Source: Rhodothermales bacterium (GTDB lineage: Bacteria; Bacteroidota; Rhodothermia; Rhodothermales; UBA10348). Taken from it: a stretch of DNA of 64,000 nt. A program made the translations under genes and the position numbers. The stretch covers positions 124,001 to 188,000 of the forward strand of contig JANJTM010000038.1 in assembly GCA_024711125.1 (NCBI GenBank). Direction: 5' to 3'. Below are positions 18,380-28,416 of the stretch, piece after piece (position 1 is the first letter of the stretch; every line of letters begins with the position of its first letter). The notes under the pieces were generated by a model. It saw nothing but the letters and a program-made list of their open reading frames with translations. It ran no database searches and was not told the origin of the DNA.

Positions 18380-19042
18380 ATGGGGCTGATTGCCATCGGC
18401 GACGTTCACGGGTGTGCCCTGACGTTGGACGCCCTGCTGGAGAGACTGCGGCCGGAGCAGGACGATCACCTGGTTTTCATCGGGGACTATATCGATCGGG
18501 GACCCGATTCGAAAGGCGTCATCGATCGCCTCATCGAGCTCTCGACCCGCGTTCGCTGCACGTTCCTGCGCGGAAACCACGAAGCGCTCTTCCTCTCGTA
18601 TCTCGACGAGGGGGAGTTCGACATCTGGAGCTATAACGGCGGAACCGCCACGCTCGACAGCTATGCCGTTCCGGGACAGGGATTCGTCATCCCGGAGTCG
18701 CATATCCGCTTCATCCGCGCAACGGTGCCGTTCTTCGAGACCGAAACGTTCGTCTTCGTGCACGCGGGACTCAAGCCTGACCGGTCGGTGGCCGAAAACC
18801 TGGCCCACGGGAACGAGATGGTGTTTCTCTGGGAGCGAGACCACCTGCGGGTACCGGAGGAGGCCCTTCCGTGGGAGAAGACCGTGGTATGCGGGCACAC
18901 GCCGGTCCCGAATCCGATCAACGGGTCCCGCCTGATCAACATCGACACCGGCTGCGTCTATTACATGCGGCCGTCGCTGGGTTACCTGACGGCAGTCCGT
19001 CTGCCCGAGCGCGAGTTCGTGACGATCCCGTTCATGGGCTGA
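18380..19042 (+). CDS. Serine/threonine protein phosphatase-like metallophosphoesterase
   Basis: GDVHGCALTLDALL, GDYIDRGPDSKGVIDRL, LRGNHEA, CGHTPVPNP. Confidence 0.88.
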   Translation: MGLIAIGDVHGCALTLDALLERLRPEQDDHLVFIGDYIDRGPDSKGVIDRLIELSTRVRCTFLRGNHEALFLSYLDEGEFDIWSYNGGTATLDSYAVPGQGFVIPESHIRFIRATVPFFETETFVFVHAGLKPDRSVAENLAHGNEMVFLWERDHLRVPEEALPWEKTVVCGHTPVPNPINGSRLINIDTGCVYYMRPSLGYLTAVRLPEREFVTIPFMG

Positions 19043-19583
19043 GACGCCCGGGTGCGAGGGGAATCCAGGCTCCGAGCCGCAGAGCCGGCGAATGCATGCC
19101 CACCTCGGCAAAGAGAAGGCGGCGCTTCACAACGACCGTCCACCGCGCGAACGGTTCGAGGAAGAGGTTGAACCGCCGGTTGCGAAAGACGCGATCCTCG
19201 CCCTCGAGCTGGAACGTAAGGGCCGGCCCGAGTCGTATTCCCAGGTCGACGTCGAATCCCCGGTAGGGAACCCCTCCGATGGTGCGGCCGACCCCGAGAA
19301 GACGCACCGCGCCGCCGATCGTGGTGGTCACCTGGGCGGTAGCGTCGCGCGAGAATGCCCGCACATCCACGATCGCCGTCACTTCGCGGGTATGCAGGGC
19401 GCCCGCGGAGACATAGCCGGCCTGGACCCCGACGCCGGGAAACGTCGCGGCACCGGCCTGGAGCCAGGGCCCGGACGGCTCCTGCGCCACGACCCTGCCC
19501 GGGGCGGCCGCAAGCAGGATCGCGGCGGCCAGAAACATTACGGGAGGCCCGGGATACAGACGCCGCCCGAAACACTGCCGCAT
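19032..19583 (-). CDS. Hypothetical exported (outer membrane-like) protein
   Basis: Signal-like N-terminus MFLAAAILLAAAPGRVVAQEPSG; no recognised domain. Confidence 0.5.
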   Translation of the reverse strand: MRQCFGRRLYPGPPVMFLAAAILLAAAPGRVVAQEPSGPWLQAGAATFPGVGVQAGYVSAGALHTREVTAIVDVRAFSRDATAQVTTTIGGAVRLLGVGRTIGGVPYRGFDVDLGIRLGPALTFQLEGEDRVFRNRRFNLFLEPFARWTVVVKRRLLFAEVGMHSPALRLGAWIPLAPGRLSP

Positions 19584-19599
19584 ACGCACGAGCCCCGAC

Positions 19600-20694
19600 A
19601 TGGCACTACGCTGTGGAATCGTAGGACTTCCGAACGTCGGGAAGTCGACCTTGTTCAACGCCCTCTCGAACGCCGGAGCCGAGAGCGCCAACTATCCCTT
19701 CTGCACCATCGAGCCCAACGTGGGCATCGTACCGGTGCCTGACGAGCGCCTCGACACCCTGGCTCGTCTCGCGGGTTCGGCGCGAACCGTGTACACCACG
19801 ATCGAATTCGTCGACATCGCCGGGCTGGTTGCGGGCGCATCGAAAGGGGAAGGGCTCGGAAACCAGTTCCTGGGCCATATCCGCGAGGTGGATGCCATCG
19901 TGCACGTCGTCCGGTGTTTCGAGGACGGGAACGTGGTGCACGTATCCGGATCGGTCGACCCGGCCCGGGATATCGAGGTGATCGAGACGGAACTCCTGCT
20001 CAAGGACCTGGAAACCCTCGAAAAGCGTGTCGATCGCGCGGCGAAGGCCGCCAAGGCCGGCGACCGGAAACTGCGGGACGAGATGGAGTTCTACGAGCGG
20101 TTGCGAGACTGGGTGGGCGAAGGACGGCCCGTGCGGTCGTTCGAGGTGCGCGACGGGGAGCGCGCATGGCTGGACGCCCTCTTCCTGTTGTCCATGAAGC
20201 CGGTACTCTACGCGGCCAACGTGGCGGAGAGTGATCTCCCGGACGGCAATTCGCACGTGGACACGGTTCGCGCCATTGCCGGGACGGAGGGCGCGGCGGT
20301 GATCGTCGTCTCGGCCGAACTGGAGGCCCAACTGGCCGAACTCGAACCCGAAGAGCGTACGGCGTTCCTCCAGGATCTCGGACTGGACGGCTCGGGCCTC
20401 GAAAGGCTCATCCGTGCCGCCTACGACCTGCTCGGACTCGAAACCTTTTTCACCGTGGGCCCGAAGGAGGCGCGAGCCTGGACGATCCACCAGGGAACGA
20501 AGGCTCCCCAGGCGGCCGGAACGATCCACTCGGATTTCGAACGGGGGTTCATCCGGGCAGAAACGATCGCGTACCCGGAGTACATTCGCCACGGCGGCGA
20601 ATCCGGCGCCCGCACGGCGGGGGTCCTCCGCTCCGAAGGAAAGGAATACGTGGTGCAGGACGGGGACGTAATGCTCTTCCGGTTCAACGTGTGA
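19600..20694 (+). CDS. ychF: Redox-regulated ATPase/GTPase YchF (OBG family)
   Basis: MALRCGIVGLPNVGKSTLFNALSNAGAESANYPFCTIEPNVGIVPVPDERLD; C-term RAWTIHQGTKAPQAAGTIHSDFERGFIRAE. Confidence 0.97.
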   Translation: MALRCGIVGLPNVGKSTLFNALSNAGAESANYPFCTIEPNVGIVPVPDERLDTLARLAGSARTVYTTIEFVDIAGLVAGASKGEGLGNQFLGHIREVDAIVHVVRCFEDGNVVHVSGSVDPARDIEVIETELLLKDLETLEKRVDRAAKAAKAGDRKLRDEMEFYERLRDWVGEGRPVRSFEVRDGERAWLDALFLLSMKPVLYAANVAESDLPDGNSHVDTVRAIAGTEGAAVIVVSAELEAQLAELEPEERTAFLQDLGLDGSGLERLIRAAYDLLGLETFFTVGPKEARAWTIHQGTKAPQAAGTIHSDFERGFIRAETIAYPEYIRHGGESGARTAGVLRSEGKEYVVQDGDVMLFRFNV

Positions 20695-20716
20695 TCCGGC
20701 CCGGTCGGGCCGCGCC

Positions 20717-21976
20717 GTGGAATACCGACTCCTCATAGCACGCCGATACCTGCGGGGCTCGCGCTCGCTCGTGTCCCGCATAACGGCCGTGTCGGTGATC
20801 GGCGTGGCGGTGGGAGTGGCGTCGCTGATCGTCGTGCTGTCGGTGATGAACGGGTTCTTCCGCTTCGTTCGGGACATGCTCGTTTCGTTCGATCCGCACG
20901 TGCGCATCGAGGCGGTGGACCCGGACGGCATTTCGGGGGCCGATTCGCTGGCGGCGTGGGCGGCCACCTTCGACGGCGTGCGCTCCGCGGCCCCGTTCGT
21001 CGAGGGCAAGGCGATGCTGTCGACCGAGACCGGGTTCAGCGTGAACAAGGTGGTCATCGTTCGCGGTATCGTGCCGGACCCGGCTTCGGAAATGCAGGCG
21101 GCCATCGACGCCACGGGGTACGGCCGGTTCGACCTGGAGCGACGGGAGGGGCTGGGCGGAATCCTGCTCGGCAGGTCGCTCGGCGAGCGGCTGGCCCTCA
21201 CGCCCGGCGGCGGCGGTCTCGAGGCCAGCCGGGTCTCGCTCCTGTCGGCGGCGGCCATCGAACGCCGGCTGACCCAGCCCATCGGAGCGTCCCCTGCGTT
21301 TCCGTTCGAAGTTCGGGCCCTGTACGCGCTGCAGGCCGCGTTCGACGAGAACTACGTCTTCGTTTCGCTCGCCGACGCGCAGCGGTTGTTCCGCACCGGC
21401 CGGAAAGCTTCGGGAATCGACCTGCGGCTGGACGACCTGGATGCTGCCGGAGACGTCAAGGAGGCGCTGGAAGCGGCCCTGGATCCCCGGGTCTACTCGG
21501 TCGCGACGTGGTACGATCTGCAGAAGTCGCTTTACGACGTCATGCGACTGGAGAAGTGGGGCGCAAGCCTGGTCCTCGGCCTGATCGTGCTCGTCGCCGC
21601 GTTCAACGTGATCGCTTCGCTCACGATGATCGTCATCCAGAAGCGGCGCGACGTGGGCATTCTCCGGGCCATGGGCGTACCGGCCGAAGGTATCCGCGCC
21701 ATATTCCTGACCCAGGGCCTGCTCATTGGCGTAGTGGGCGCCGGTGCGGGACTTGTCGCGGGGCTCGGACTTTCCCTGCTGCAGGCCCGGTTCGGTTTCG
21801 TGAAGCTTTCGAGTGACGATGCGTTCCTTATCGACGCGTATCCCGTGGCGATCGAGGGGATGGATGTGTTCGTGGTTGCCGCGATCGCGCTCGTACTGTG
21901 CGTAACGGCAGCGATATACCCGGCGCGACGCGCATCGTCCATCGAACCTGCGAGGGCCGTGGCGGCCGAGGGCTGA
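20717..21976 (+). CDS. ABC transporter permease, LolC/LolE/FtsX family
   Basis: Start MEYRLLIARRYLRGSRS...; C-term FtsX-like TM region QKRRDVGILRAMGVPAEGIRAIFLTQGLLIG. Confidence 0.88.
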   Translation: MEYRLLIARRYLRGSRSLVSRITAVSVIGVAVGVASLIVVLSVMNGFFRFVRDMLVSFDPHVRIEAVDPDGISGADSLAAWAATFDGVRSAAPFVEGKAMLSTETGFSVNKVVIVRGIVPDPASEMQAAIDATGYGRFDLERREGLGGILLGRSLGERLALTPGGGGLEASRVSLLSAAAIERRLTQPIGASPAFPFEVRALYALQAAFDENYVFVSLADAQRLFRTGRKASGIDLRLDDLDAAGDVKEALEAALDPRVYSVATWYDLQKSLYDVMRLEKWGASLVLGLIVLVAAFNVIASLTMIVIQKRRDVGILRAMGVPAEGIRAIFLTQGLLIGVVGAGAGLVAGLGLSLLQARFGFVKLSSDDAFLIDAYPVAIEGMDVFVVAAIALVLCVTAAIYPARRASSIEPARAVAAEG

Positions 21977-22141
21977 TCCGGACGCGCGGCCTCTCTTGCG
22001 TAGGGCCGTTGCCGAGTGCGCGAGGATATCGTATCTTCTGCGTTCTTTTGCCGATAGCAGAGCAAATCCGACCCACACGGACTGCCGAGGCAGGAAACGC
22101 AGATTCCGCGCGTGCGGAACTCACCATACCGAAACAGCAGG

Positions 22142-22378
22142 ATGGCACGCAGAGACGAACTGACCGGCAAAGGCCCCGTGGCCGGTCACCACGTGTCCCA
22201 CGCCAATAACAAGGCGAAGCGCCGCTTCGAGGTCAACGTACAGAAGAAGCGCTTTTTCATTCCCGAGGAGGGCCGCTGGGTGACGCTCAAGGTGTCGACC
22301 ACCACCCTCAAGACCATCAACAAGAACGGGATCTCGGCCGTGCTTCGTGAAGCGGAGCGCCAGGGCGTCAAGATCTGA
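22142..22378 (+). CDS. rpmB: 50S ribosomal protein bL28
   Basis: [39 protein letters not shown]. Confidence 0.95.
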   Translation: MARRDELTGKGPVAGHHVSHANNKAKRRFEVNVQKKRFFIPEEGRWVTLKVSTTTLKTINKNGISAVLREAERQGVKI

Positions 22379-22398
22379 CCCATCCCGAGGGAACTACC

Positions 22399-22569
22399 AT
22401 GGCGAAGGGAAAAGACGTACGGATGAAGATCATCCTCGATTGCACCGAGGCCCCGGGCACGTCGCGGTACTCGACGATGAAGAATCGTCGTAACACGACC
22501 GGTCGTCTCGAGCTCAAGAAGTACAACCCGGTCCTGCGCAAGCACACCGTGCACAGGGAAACGAAGTGA
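22399..22569 (+). CDS. rpmG: 50S ribosomal protein bL33
   Basis: Own reading: [56 protein letters not shown] (below the ORF-track length cut-off). Confidence 0.93.
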   Translation: MAKGKDVRMKIILDCTEAPGTSRYSTMKNRRNTTGRLELKKYNPVLRKHTVHRETK

Positions 22570-22697
22570 GGATCGGGCGCGTGCGCCCGATCTGAACGAG
22601 TTGCCGCTCCCGCGCGACGTCACCCGATTTCCTGGACGTTCGTGCGGCAATCGAAGATCCCGCGAAGGCGGGAAACCAAGTAGCCTGACACGCCACC

Positions 22698-22868
22698 ATG
22701 GCCAAGAAACAGTCCTTCGGCGACAAGGTCCTCAAGCAGAAGGCCGAGTCCAAGAAAATGGCGAAGATCGTCGTGGCCGAGAAGAAGGAGAACGGACAGT
22801 TCCGCTTCCGCTCGAAGATCGTACACGTCGACACCCTGCAGGAAGAACTCAAGGCAGCCCGCGCCTGA
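22698..22868 (+). CDS. DUF4295 family small protein
   Basis: Own reading: MAKKQSFGDKVLKQKAESKKMAKIVVAEKKENGQFRFRSKIVHVDTLQEELKAARA; typical position after rpmB-rpmG. Confidence 0.85.
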   Translation: MAKKQSFGDKVLKQKAESKKMAKIVVAEKKENGQFRFRSKIVHVDTLQEELKAARA

Positions 22869-22930
22869 GCGGGATGCGCCCGCCGTGCGGTCCCCCGATG
22901 CGTGCCCCGTACGCCGCGGCGGCCGCCGTT

Positions 22931-23005
22931 CGGGGTGTAGCGCAGCCCGGTTAGCGCGCCTGCTTTGGGAGCAGGAGGTCGCGAGTTCGAATCTCGCCAC
23001 CCCGA
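22931..23005 (+). tRNA. tRNA-Pro(TGG)
   Basis: CGGGGTG acceptor pairs CACCCCG; anticodon arm CCTGC-TTTGGGA-GCAGG; GAGTTCGAATCTC T arm. Confidence 0.95.
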
Positions 23006-23025
23006 CCCCGGTTCTTTTCCACCCT

Positions 23026-23099
23026 GCGCCCGTAGCTCAACCGGATAGAGCAGCGGTCTTCTAAACCGCAGGCTGCAGGTTCGAGTCCTGCCGGGCGCG
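23026..23099 (+). tRNA. tRNA-Arg(TCT)
   Basis: GCGCCCG/CGGGCGC acceptor; anticodon arm GCGGT-CTTCTAA-ACCGC. Confidence 0.95.
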
Positions 23100-23139
23100 C
23101 CGTGCGCGCACCGGTCGGTGCGCAGAAGGTCTCGACGAC

Positions 23140-23210
23140 GGCGACGTGGCCGAGGGGTTAGGCAAGGGTCTGCAAAACCCTGTACAGCGGTTCGAGTCCG
23201 CTCGTCGCCT
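23140..23210 (+). tRNA. tRNA-Cys(GCA)
   Basis: GGCGACG/CGTCGCC acceptor; anticodon arm AGGGT-CTGCAAA-ACCCT. Confidence 0.95.
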
Positions 23211-23321
23211 CCAGAAACGTCCGATGGGTTTCGACCCGTCGGACGTTTTTCATGGGTGCCGTCGGCGATCGCCCCGGGTCGGTTGCGCACGGCCGACCGG
23301 AGCGCGTCCTTCGAGCGGAAT

Positions 23322-24767
23322 TCAACGCAGGGAGGCTACGAGGGCTTCGCCGTACTCCTCCGCTTCGGCGAGGCGCGCCCGTCGGTCGGGGTCGTCGGCA
23401 CAAAGCGCACTCGCGGGCTCGATTTCGGCGCGGAACGCGTCGTACCGGGATACCGCTCCCTCCGGCGCGTCCAGCAGGCGGGCCCGGCAGAACTCCTTCC
23501 AGGCCCGCGATTCGGCCGGCCCGAACGTCTCCGGGTAGTTGCGCCCACGAAAGCGGAATACCATCTCGTTCAGGCGGGCATCGTCGAACGTTCCCCGGAA
23601 GGATCCGAGGTCTGCCGGGTCGGCGTTCCGGAAATCCCAGGACCGGGCCTCATCCCGTCGCCCCACGAATCCCCCGTACAGCGCTTCATCGACATCCGGC
23701 AGGCTCTCACGGGCCGGCGGGGCATGAACCTCCTGGAGCAGCGCGGCCAGGTCTCCGTGTTCCGACAGCCGTCGCTGGTTTGCGCGGCAGACGTCCATGT
23801 CGATACCCGCCCGAAGGGCCGCACCGCCGTCCACGGTACCGATGGGCGCGAGGAAGGGACACTCGTTGGTCTTGATTCGCACGATCGGCGGTCGCGTCGT
23901 CCCTTCTTCGAGCGATTCGCGGGGGGCATGCAGCAGCGTCCGCAGTTCGTCCGGCGCCATGCGGAACAGGGCTTCCGGATCCCTGCCGAGGTCGATCGCG
24001 AAGACGTCCCGGTTCTGGGACGCGTGAGCGGATCGTGCGACCAGCAGCAACGGCGCCACGCCTCGGCGGTCGTACCCGTACAAGGGGGAGACGTGGGCGA
24101 CCGCGCGGCCCATGTTGTCGGCGACGAAGCGCTCCACCGACCGGGTGGTCCGCTGTCCGAGCGCCCAGTCGTACAGGTTCGGCTGGGCCGTGCGGACCAG
24201 GCGTGCGAGCGCGACGGTCGCCTCGACATCCGACAGGGCGTCGTGGGCCGATTCGTGCCCGAGACCGTTCTCCCGTGCCAGGTCCTCCAACCGGAGAGAC
24301 GTCGAGCCGTCGGCGGCGCGGGGCCAGCGGATGCCGTCGGGACGCAGGGCATACGCCGCCAGGACCACGTTCCGCAGATCCCACTTGGAATTCCCGTTGT
24401 CGTGTTCGGCGCGGTAGGGCGGAAGGAAGTTGCGCCAGAACAGGAACCGGGCAATCTTCGAGTCGAACTTCTCGGAATTGTAACCCACGCAGCACGACCC
24501 GGGGTGCGACATATCCTCGAAGACCATGCCGGCGAATTCCGACTCGATCTCCCCTTCCTCGAGGGCGAAACGGGGGGTGATGCCGTGAATCGCGGTCGAT
24601 ACGGGGCTCGGGAGAAAGTCGCCCGACGGACGGCAGTAGTACGTGTACCCGTCGTCGACGGGCTCGAGGTCGAGGTCCGTTCTCAGGAAAGCGACCTGGA
24701 CGGGCCGGGCTGAAGCTACCCGGTTGCCCCAGGTTTCGAAGTCGTACCACAACAGCGTTTCTTCCAT
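23322..24767 (-). CDS. sbcB: Exodeoxyribonuclease I
   Basis: MEETLLWYDFETWGNRVASARPVQVAFLRTDLDLEPVDDGYTYYCRPSGDFLPSP..AIHGITP...GYNSEKFDSKIARFLFWRNFLPPY...NSKWDLRNVVLAAYALRPDGIRWP...SAHDALSDVEATVALARLV. Confidence 0.93.
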   Translation of the reverse strand: MEETLLWYDFETWGNRVASARPVQVAFLRTDLDLEPVDDGYTYYCRPSGDFLPSPVSTAIHGITPRFALEEGEIESEFAGMVFEDMSHPGSCCVGYNSEKFDSKIARFLFWRNFLPPYRAEHDNGNSKWDLRNVVLAAYALRPDGIRWPRAADGSTSLRLEDLARENGLGHESAHDALSDVEATVALARLVRTAQPNLYDWALGQRTTRSVERFVADNMGRAVAHVSPLYGYDRRGVAPLLLVARSAHASQNRDVFAIDLGRDPEALFRMAPDELRTLLHAPRESLEEGTTRPPIVRIKTNECPFLAPIGTVDGGAALRAGIDMDVCRANQRRLSEHGDLAALLQEVHAPPARESLPDVDEALYGGFVGRRDEARSWDFRNADPADLGSFRGTFDDARLNEMVFRFRGRNYPETFGPAESRAWKEFCRARLLDAPEGAVSRYDAFRAEIEPASALCADDPDRRARLAEAEEYGEALVASLR

Positions 24768-24876
24768 CACCGTCTCCCGACCGTCGGATTCCATCCACCA
24801 ACATACACCACGGAGCGGCCGTGTCCTCGGGATCCCCGGGCCCTTCGTCACGTTGCCCCATGAACCGCGACCGCCG

Positions 24877-25578
24877 GTGAAACCCGTACTTCCCATTCTC
24901 CTCCTGGCGGCCTGCACAGGCCGGGACCCCGGGGACACGCCGCGGCCCGGATCGGACTTCGGGCGCGAGCCCCTGCATGTGAACTCCGGGACGGGAACCC
25001 CGGCCTGGGGAACGGCCGACGGTATGCCGCTCGTCCTGCGGACGAAGTTCCGGGCGGTCGACCTCCCGGTCCACGTCGAGCCCGTCGTCGCGGGCGTTCC
25101 GCCCGATTCGCTCGGTGCCGAACTGGGAGCCGAAGACGCGATCCACCTCGGAGACGAACTGGCCGCGATGGCGGCGACCGACGGCCTCCTGGCCGCAGCC
25201 GAGACCGAGGCGGGGCTCTTCGTTCTTCATCGAACCACGCCCGGAGCCACCGAGACCCTGCTCGCCGCCTGGAGCCCGTCGGCCCGTCGCCTGGTCTGGA
25301 TCGCAGACCTGGCCTGGGCCGAAGAGACGGACGAGGGGCCGGCACGGCACGAAGCGTGGATCGCCGACCTGGATTCCGACGGACGACCGGAACTCGTGCA
25401 GCGCAGTGTCCGCGGGAATCCGGATGCGGGTGGCAGCGGCACGGAGTGGTCGGCCTGGTTGATGGGACCGGCGCTCGACTGGATCGCACGTCCGCTCTCG
25501 ATCCCGGAGCGGACTCGGCTCGCCCCGGACGACGCGAGGCGGGAGGCGGAACGCGGGAGCGAGGTGGCCCGGTCATGA
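24877..25578 (+). CDS. Putative lipoprotein of unknown function
   Basis: GTG start; VKPVLPILLLAACTGRD lipobox; no known domain. Confidence 0.6.
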   Translation: MKPVLPILLLAACTGRDPGDTPRPGSDFGREPLHVNSGTGTPAWGTADGMPLVLRTKFRAVDLPVHVEPVVAGVPPDSLGAELGAEDAIHLGDELAAMAATDGLLAAAETEAGLFVLHRTTPGATETLLAAWSPSARRLVWIADLAWAEETDEGPARHEAWIADLDSDGRPELVQRSVRGNPDAGGSGTEWSAWLMGPALDWIARPLSIPERTRLAPDDARREAERGSEVARS

Positions 25579-25799
25579 CGAAACGACACCTTCTATCCGG
25601 TCTCGCGCTCGGCGGGTTCCTGTTTCTGCTCGCGCGGGCGTGGTTCCTGAAGCTGCTCGCCGCGCTTGGCTACGTGGACGGTCGTCCCGGCTCGGTTCTG
25701 GTTTCGGTGCTGTTCCTCTCGTGCATGCTCGTCATGTGTCTCGGCTATGGCGTCGGGGTGGTGGCGTGGTGGGCGAAGAAGCGAAGACGAGGGGCATGA
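25575..25799 (+). CDS. Small membrane protein, unknown function
   Basis: MTKRHLLSGLALGGFLFLLARAWFLKLLAALGYVDG..., 2 TM; overlaps previous stop. Confidence 0.5.
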   Translation: MTKRHLLSGLALGGFLFLLARAWFLKLLAALGYVDGRPGSVLVSVLFLSCMLVMCLGYGVGVVAWWAKKRRRGA

Positions 25800-25803
25800 C
25801 GGC

Positions 25804-26940
25804 ATGAGCAACGAAGCGCCTGCAAGGATTCTCGTCGTGGACGACTCCGAAGCCAACCGGCGCATGCTGGTCGATTTCCTGACGGCCCAGGGCCATGTGT
25901 GCGAGGCCGCGAACGGCGGTGCCGAGGCGTTGGAACGGTTGCGGTCCGAGCCGCCGGACCTGGTCCTCCTCGACGTGGACATGCCGCAGATCGATGGGCT
26001 CGAAGTGCTGGAAACGATCCGCGGTGCCGAAGACATTCCCGGTGTGCCGGTCATCATGATTTCGGGCGTCGAGGATCGCCGGGTCGTGGCGCGCTGCATC
26101 GAACTGGGCGCGGATGATTTCCTGCCGAAGCCCTTCGACCCGGTCCTGCTGAAAGCGCGGGTTTCGGCGAGCCTGTGGCGCAAGCGAACCCGTGATCGTG
26201 AGCGGAGATTGACCGAGGATCTCGAAGAGAAGGTCAGGGCACTGCGCCAGGCCGAGGCGCTCAGGGACGCCATGTCGAACATGCTGGTCCACGACCTGGC
26301 TACCCCGCTCTCGGTGATCCGGATGAACGTGGAATTGCTTGCACTGAAGCAATCGATGGGGCTGTTCGACCCGGACGCGTCGAGAACCGGGCTCGACAAG
26401 ATCTCCGCGGCTTCCGAATCCCTGTCCAGGCTCGTGCAGGGCATTCTCGACGTAGCACGGCTCGAAAGCGGGCAGTTGAACGTCCGGCTGTCGCTCGTCG
26501 AGTGTGCCCCGCTCCTGGCCGATGTCGCCGAAATGTTCGCCGGTCCGGCCGACGAGCGCGGATCCCGGATCGTGGTCGACGAACAGGTGAAGGGGGTGCG
26601 CGTTTTCGCCGACGAGGACCTTCTTCGCCGCATGCTGCAGAACCTGGTGGCAAACGCCATCAAGTACGGCGGTTCCGGCGCGACCGTCACGCTCCGGGCC
26701 GAGAGGAACGGGGACGCCACGGTGCTTTCCGTTTCGGACGACGGACCCGGCATTCCAGACCACGCCCTCCCCCACGTGTTCGACGCCTTCTACCGGGCGC
26801 CGTCGGCGGGGTCCACGCGGTGGTTCGGCGTGGGGCTCGGGCTGGCGTTCTGTCGCCTCGCGGCCGAGGCGCAGGGCGCGTCGATCTCGGTGCGATCGGT
26901 ACCCGGGTCGGAAACCACGTTTGCCGTCGAATTCCGTTAG
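25804..26940 (+). CDS. Receiver-histidine kinase hybrid (N-terminal REC + HisKA + HATPase_c)
   Basis: ILVVDDSEANRRML...LVLLDVDMPQIDG...KPFDP; H-box NMLVHDLATPLSV; N box NLVANAIKYGG, DDGPGIP, GVGLGLAFCR. Confidence 0.93.
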   Translation: MSNEAPARILVVDDSEANRRMLVDFLTAQGHVCEAANGGAEALERLRSEPPDLVLLDVDMPQIDGLEVLETIRGAEDIPGVPVIMISGVEDRRVVARCIELGADDFLPKPFDPVLLKARVSASLWRKRTRDRERRLTEDLEEKVRALRQAEALRDAMSNMLVHDLATPLSVIRMNVELLALKQSMGLFDPDASRTGLDKISAASESLSRLVQGILDVARLESGQLNVRLSLVECAPLLADVAEMFAGPADERGSRIVVDEQVKGVRVFADEDLLRRMLQNLVANAIKYGGSGATVTLRAERNGDATVLSVSDDGPGIPDHALPHVFDAFYRAPSAGSTRWFGVGLGLAFCRLAAEAQGASISVRSVPGSETTFAVEFR

Positions 26941-26959
26941 GATGCCCGTCGGCGCGCCG

Positions 26960-28324
26960 TCACGGACGATCCAGACCGTAGCGACGCATGCGGGTGTACA
27001 GGTTCGACCGTTGGAGGTCGATCGCCTCGGCCGTGCGGCTCACGTTCCACTCGTTCTCGGCGAGCTTCCGCTCGATGAATGCCCGCTCCACGGTCTCCCG
27101 GAAGTCGGCCAGGTGCGCGTGGGCATCGATGATGCCGGTGATCGACGACGCCCCGCTTCGTCCCGCGCCGACGAACTCGGCGATATCGGCGGCGACTACC
27201 CTGTCGCGGTCGACCAGGACCAGGAGGCGCTCCACGACGTTGCGCAGTTCGCGCACATTCCCCCGCCAGGGAAGGCGCTGCAGGGCCTCCAACGCGTCAG
27301 GGGCGAAACGGACGGGTTGTGACGGCGCGCAGACCCGCACGAAATGCTCAACAAGGGCAGGGATGTCCTCGGGACGCTCCCTGAGGGGGGGTACCCGAAG
27401 CTGGATGACCGACAACCGGTGAAAGAGGTCGTCGCGGAATCGGCCTTCCTCGAGGTCGCGCTCCAGGTCGCGGTTGGTGGCACTCACCACGCGGACGTCG
27501 ATGGACAGGTCGCGGTCCCCTCCGACCCGGCGGATCGTGCCGCTTTCCAGGGCACGCAGCACCTTGGCCTGTGCGGCGGGACTCATGTCACCGATTTCGT
27601 CGAGGAAGAGCGTACCGCCGTTCGCCTGCTCGAAAGTCCCGATCTGTCTGCGAAGCGCGCCCGTAAAAGCCCCCTGCTCGTGTCCGAAAAGCTCGCTCTC
27701 GATGAGATCGGTGGGAATCGCGGCGCAGTTGACCGCGACCAGCGGACCGTCGCTGCGGGACGACAGCGCGTGGAGCCCGCGGGCGACGAGTTCCTTGCCG
27801 GTTCCGGGCTCGCCCGTGATGAGGATTCGGGCGTCGGACGGAGCCGCCCGCTCGATCAACCGCCGCACCTTGTCCATGGCCCTCGAATCGCCGACGAGCG
27901 GAAGTGCCGGTGGCTGCACCCGCGCAAGGGCCGAACGGATGCGCACGTTCTCGGTGCGCAGCTTGCCCTGTTCGAGCGCGTTGCGCACGACGACGAGCAG
28001 GCGGTTGAGCGAGGGCGGCTTCTGCAGGAAGTCGAACGCGCCGAGACGCGTGGCTTCGACGGCGGTTTCGATCGTCGCGTGGGCCGTCAGCATGACGGCG
28101 GGCACCTCGGGCGCGGTCTCCCGGAGAGCGCGGAGCGCGGTCAGGCCGTCCATGACGGGCATCATCACGTCGAGCAGGACGAGATCGACGACCTGCGAGG
28201 CGACGACTTCGAGCCCGAGCTGCCCGTTCTCGGCCTCCAGCACCGAGAAGTCCTGCAACTCGAGGAGGTCCCGGAGCGTGCGCCGGATGGCCGGTTCGTC
28301 GTCGACGATGAGTACGGTGGGCAT
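26960..28324 (-). CDS. Sigma54-dependent NtrC-family response regulator
   Basis: REC MPTVLIVDDEPAIRRTL; AAA+ GEPGTGKELVARGLH, GAFTGA loop, GTLFLDEIGD; C-term Fis-like HTH. Confidence 0.95.
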   Translation of the reverse strand: MPTVLIVDDEPAIRRTLRDLLELQDFSVLEAENGQLGLEVVASQVVDLVLLDVMMPVMDGLTALRALRETAPEVPAVMLTAHATIETAVEATRLGAFDFLQKPPSLNRLLVVVRNALEQGKLRTENVRIRSALARVQPPALPLVGDSRAMDKVRRLIERAAPSDARILITGEPGTGKELVARGLHALSSRSDGPLVAVNCAAIPTDLIESELFGHEQGAFTGALRRQIGTFEQANGGTLFLDEIGDMSPAAQAKVLRALESGTIRRVGGDRDLSIDVRVVSATNRDLERDLEEGRFRDDLFHRLSVIQLRVPPLRERPEDIPALVEHFVRVCAPSQPVRFAPDALEALQRLPWRGNVRELRNVVERLLVLVDRDRVVAADIAEFVGAGRSGASSITGIIDAHAHLADFRETVERAFIERKLAENEWNVSRTAEAIDLQRSNLYTRMRRYGLDRP

Positions 28325-28416
28325 GGCGTGTCGAATATACACGCGGGGTTTCTTCACGAGAGGGGGACACCGGCGTTCGTTACCTTGCGAAATTCGCATT
28401 CTTCACCCGTCGGGCC

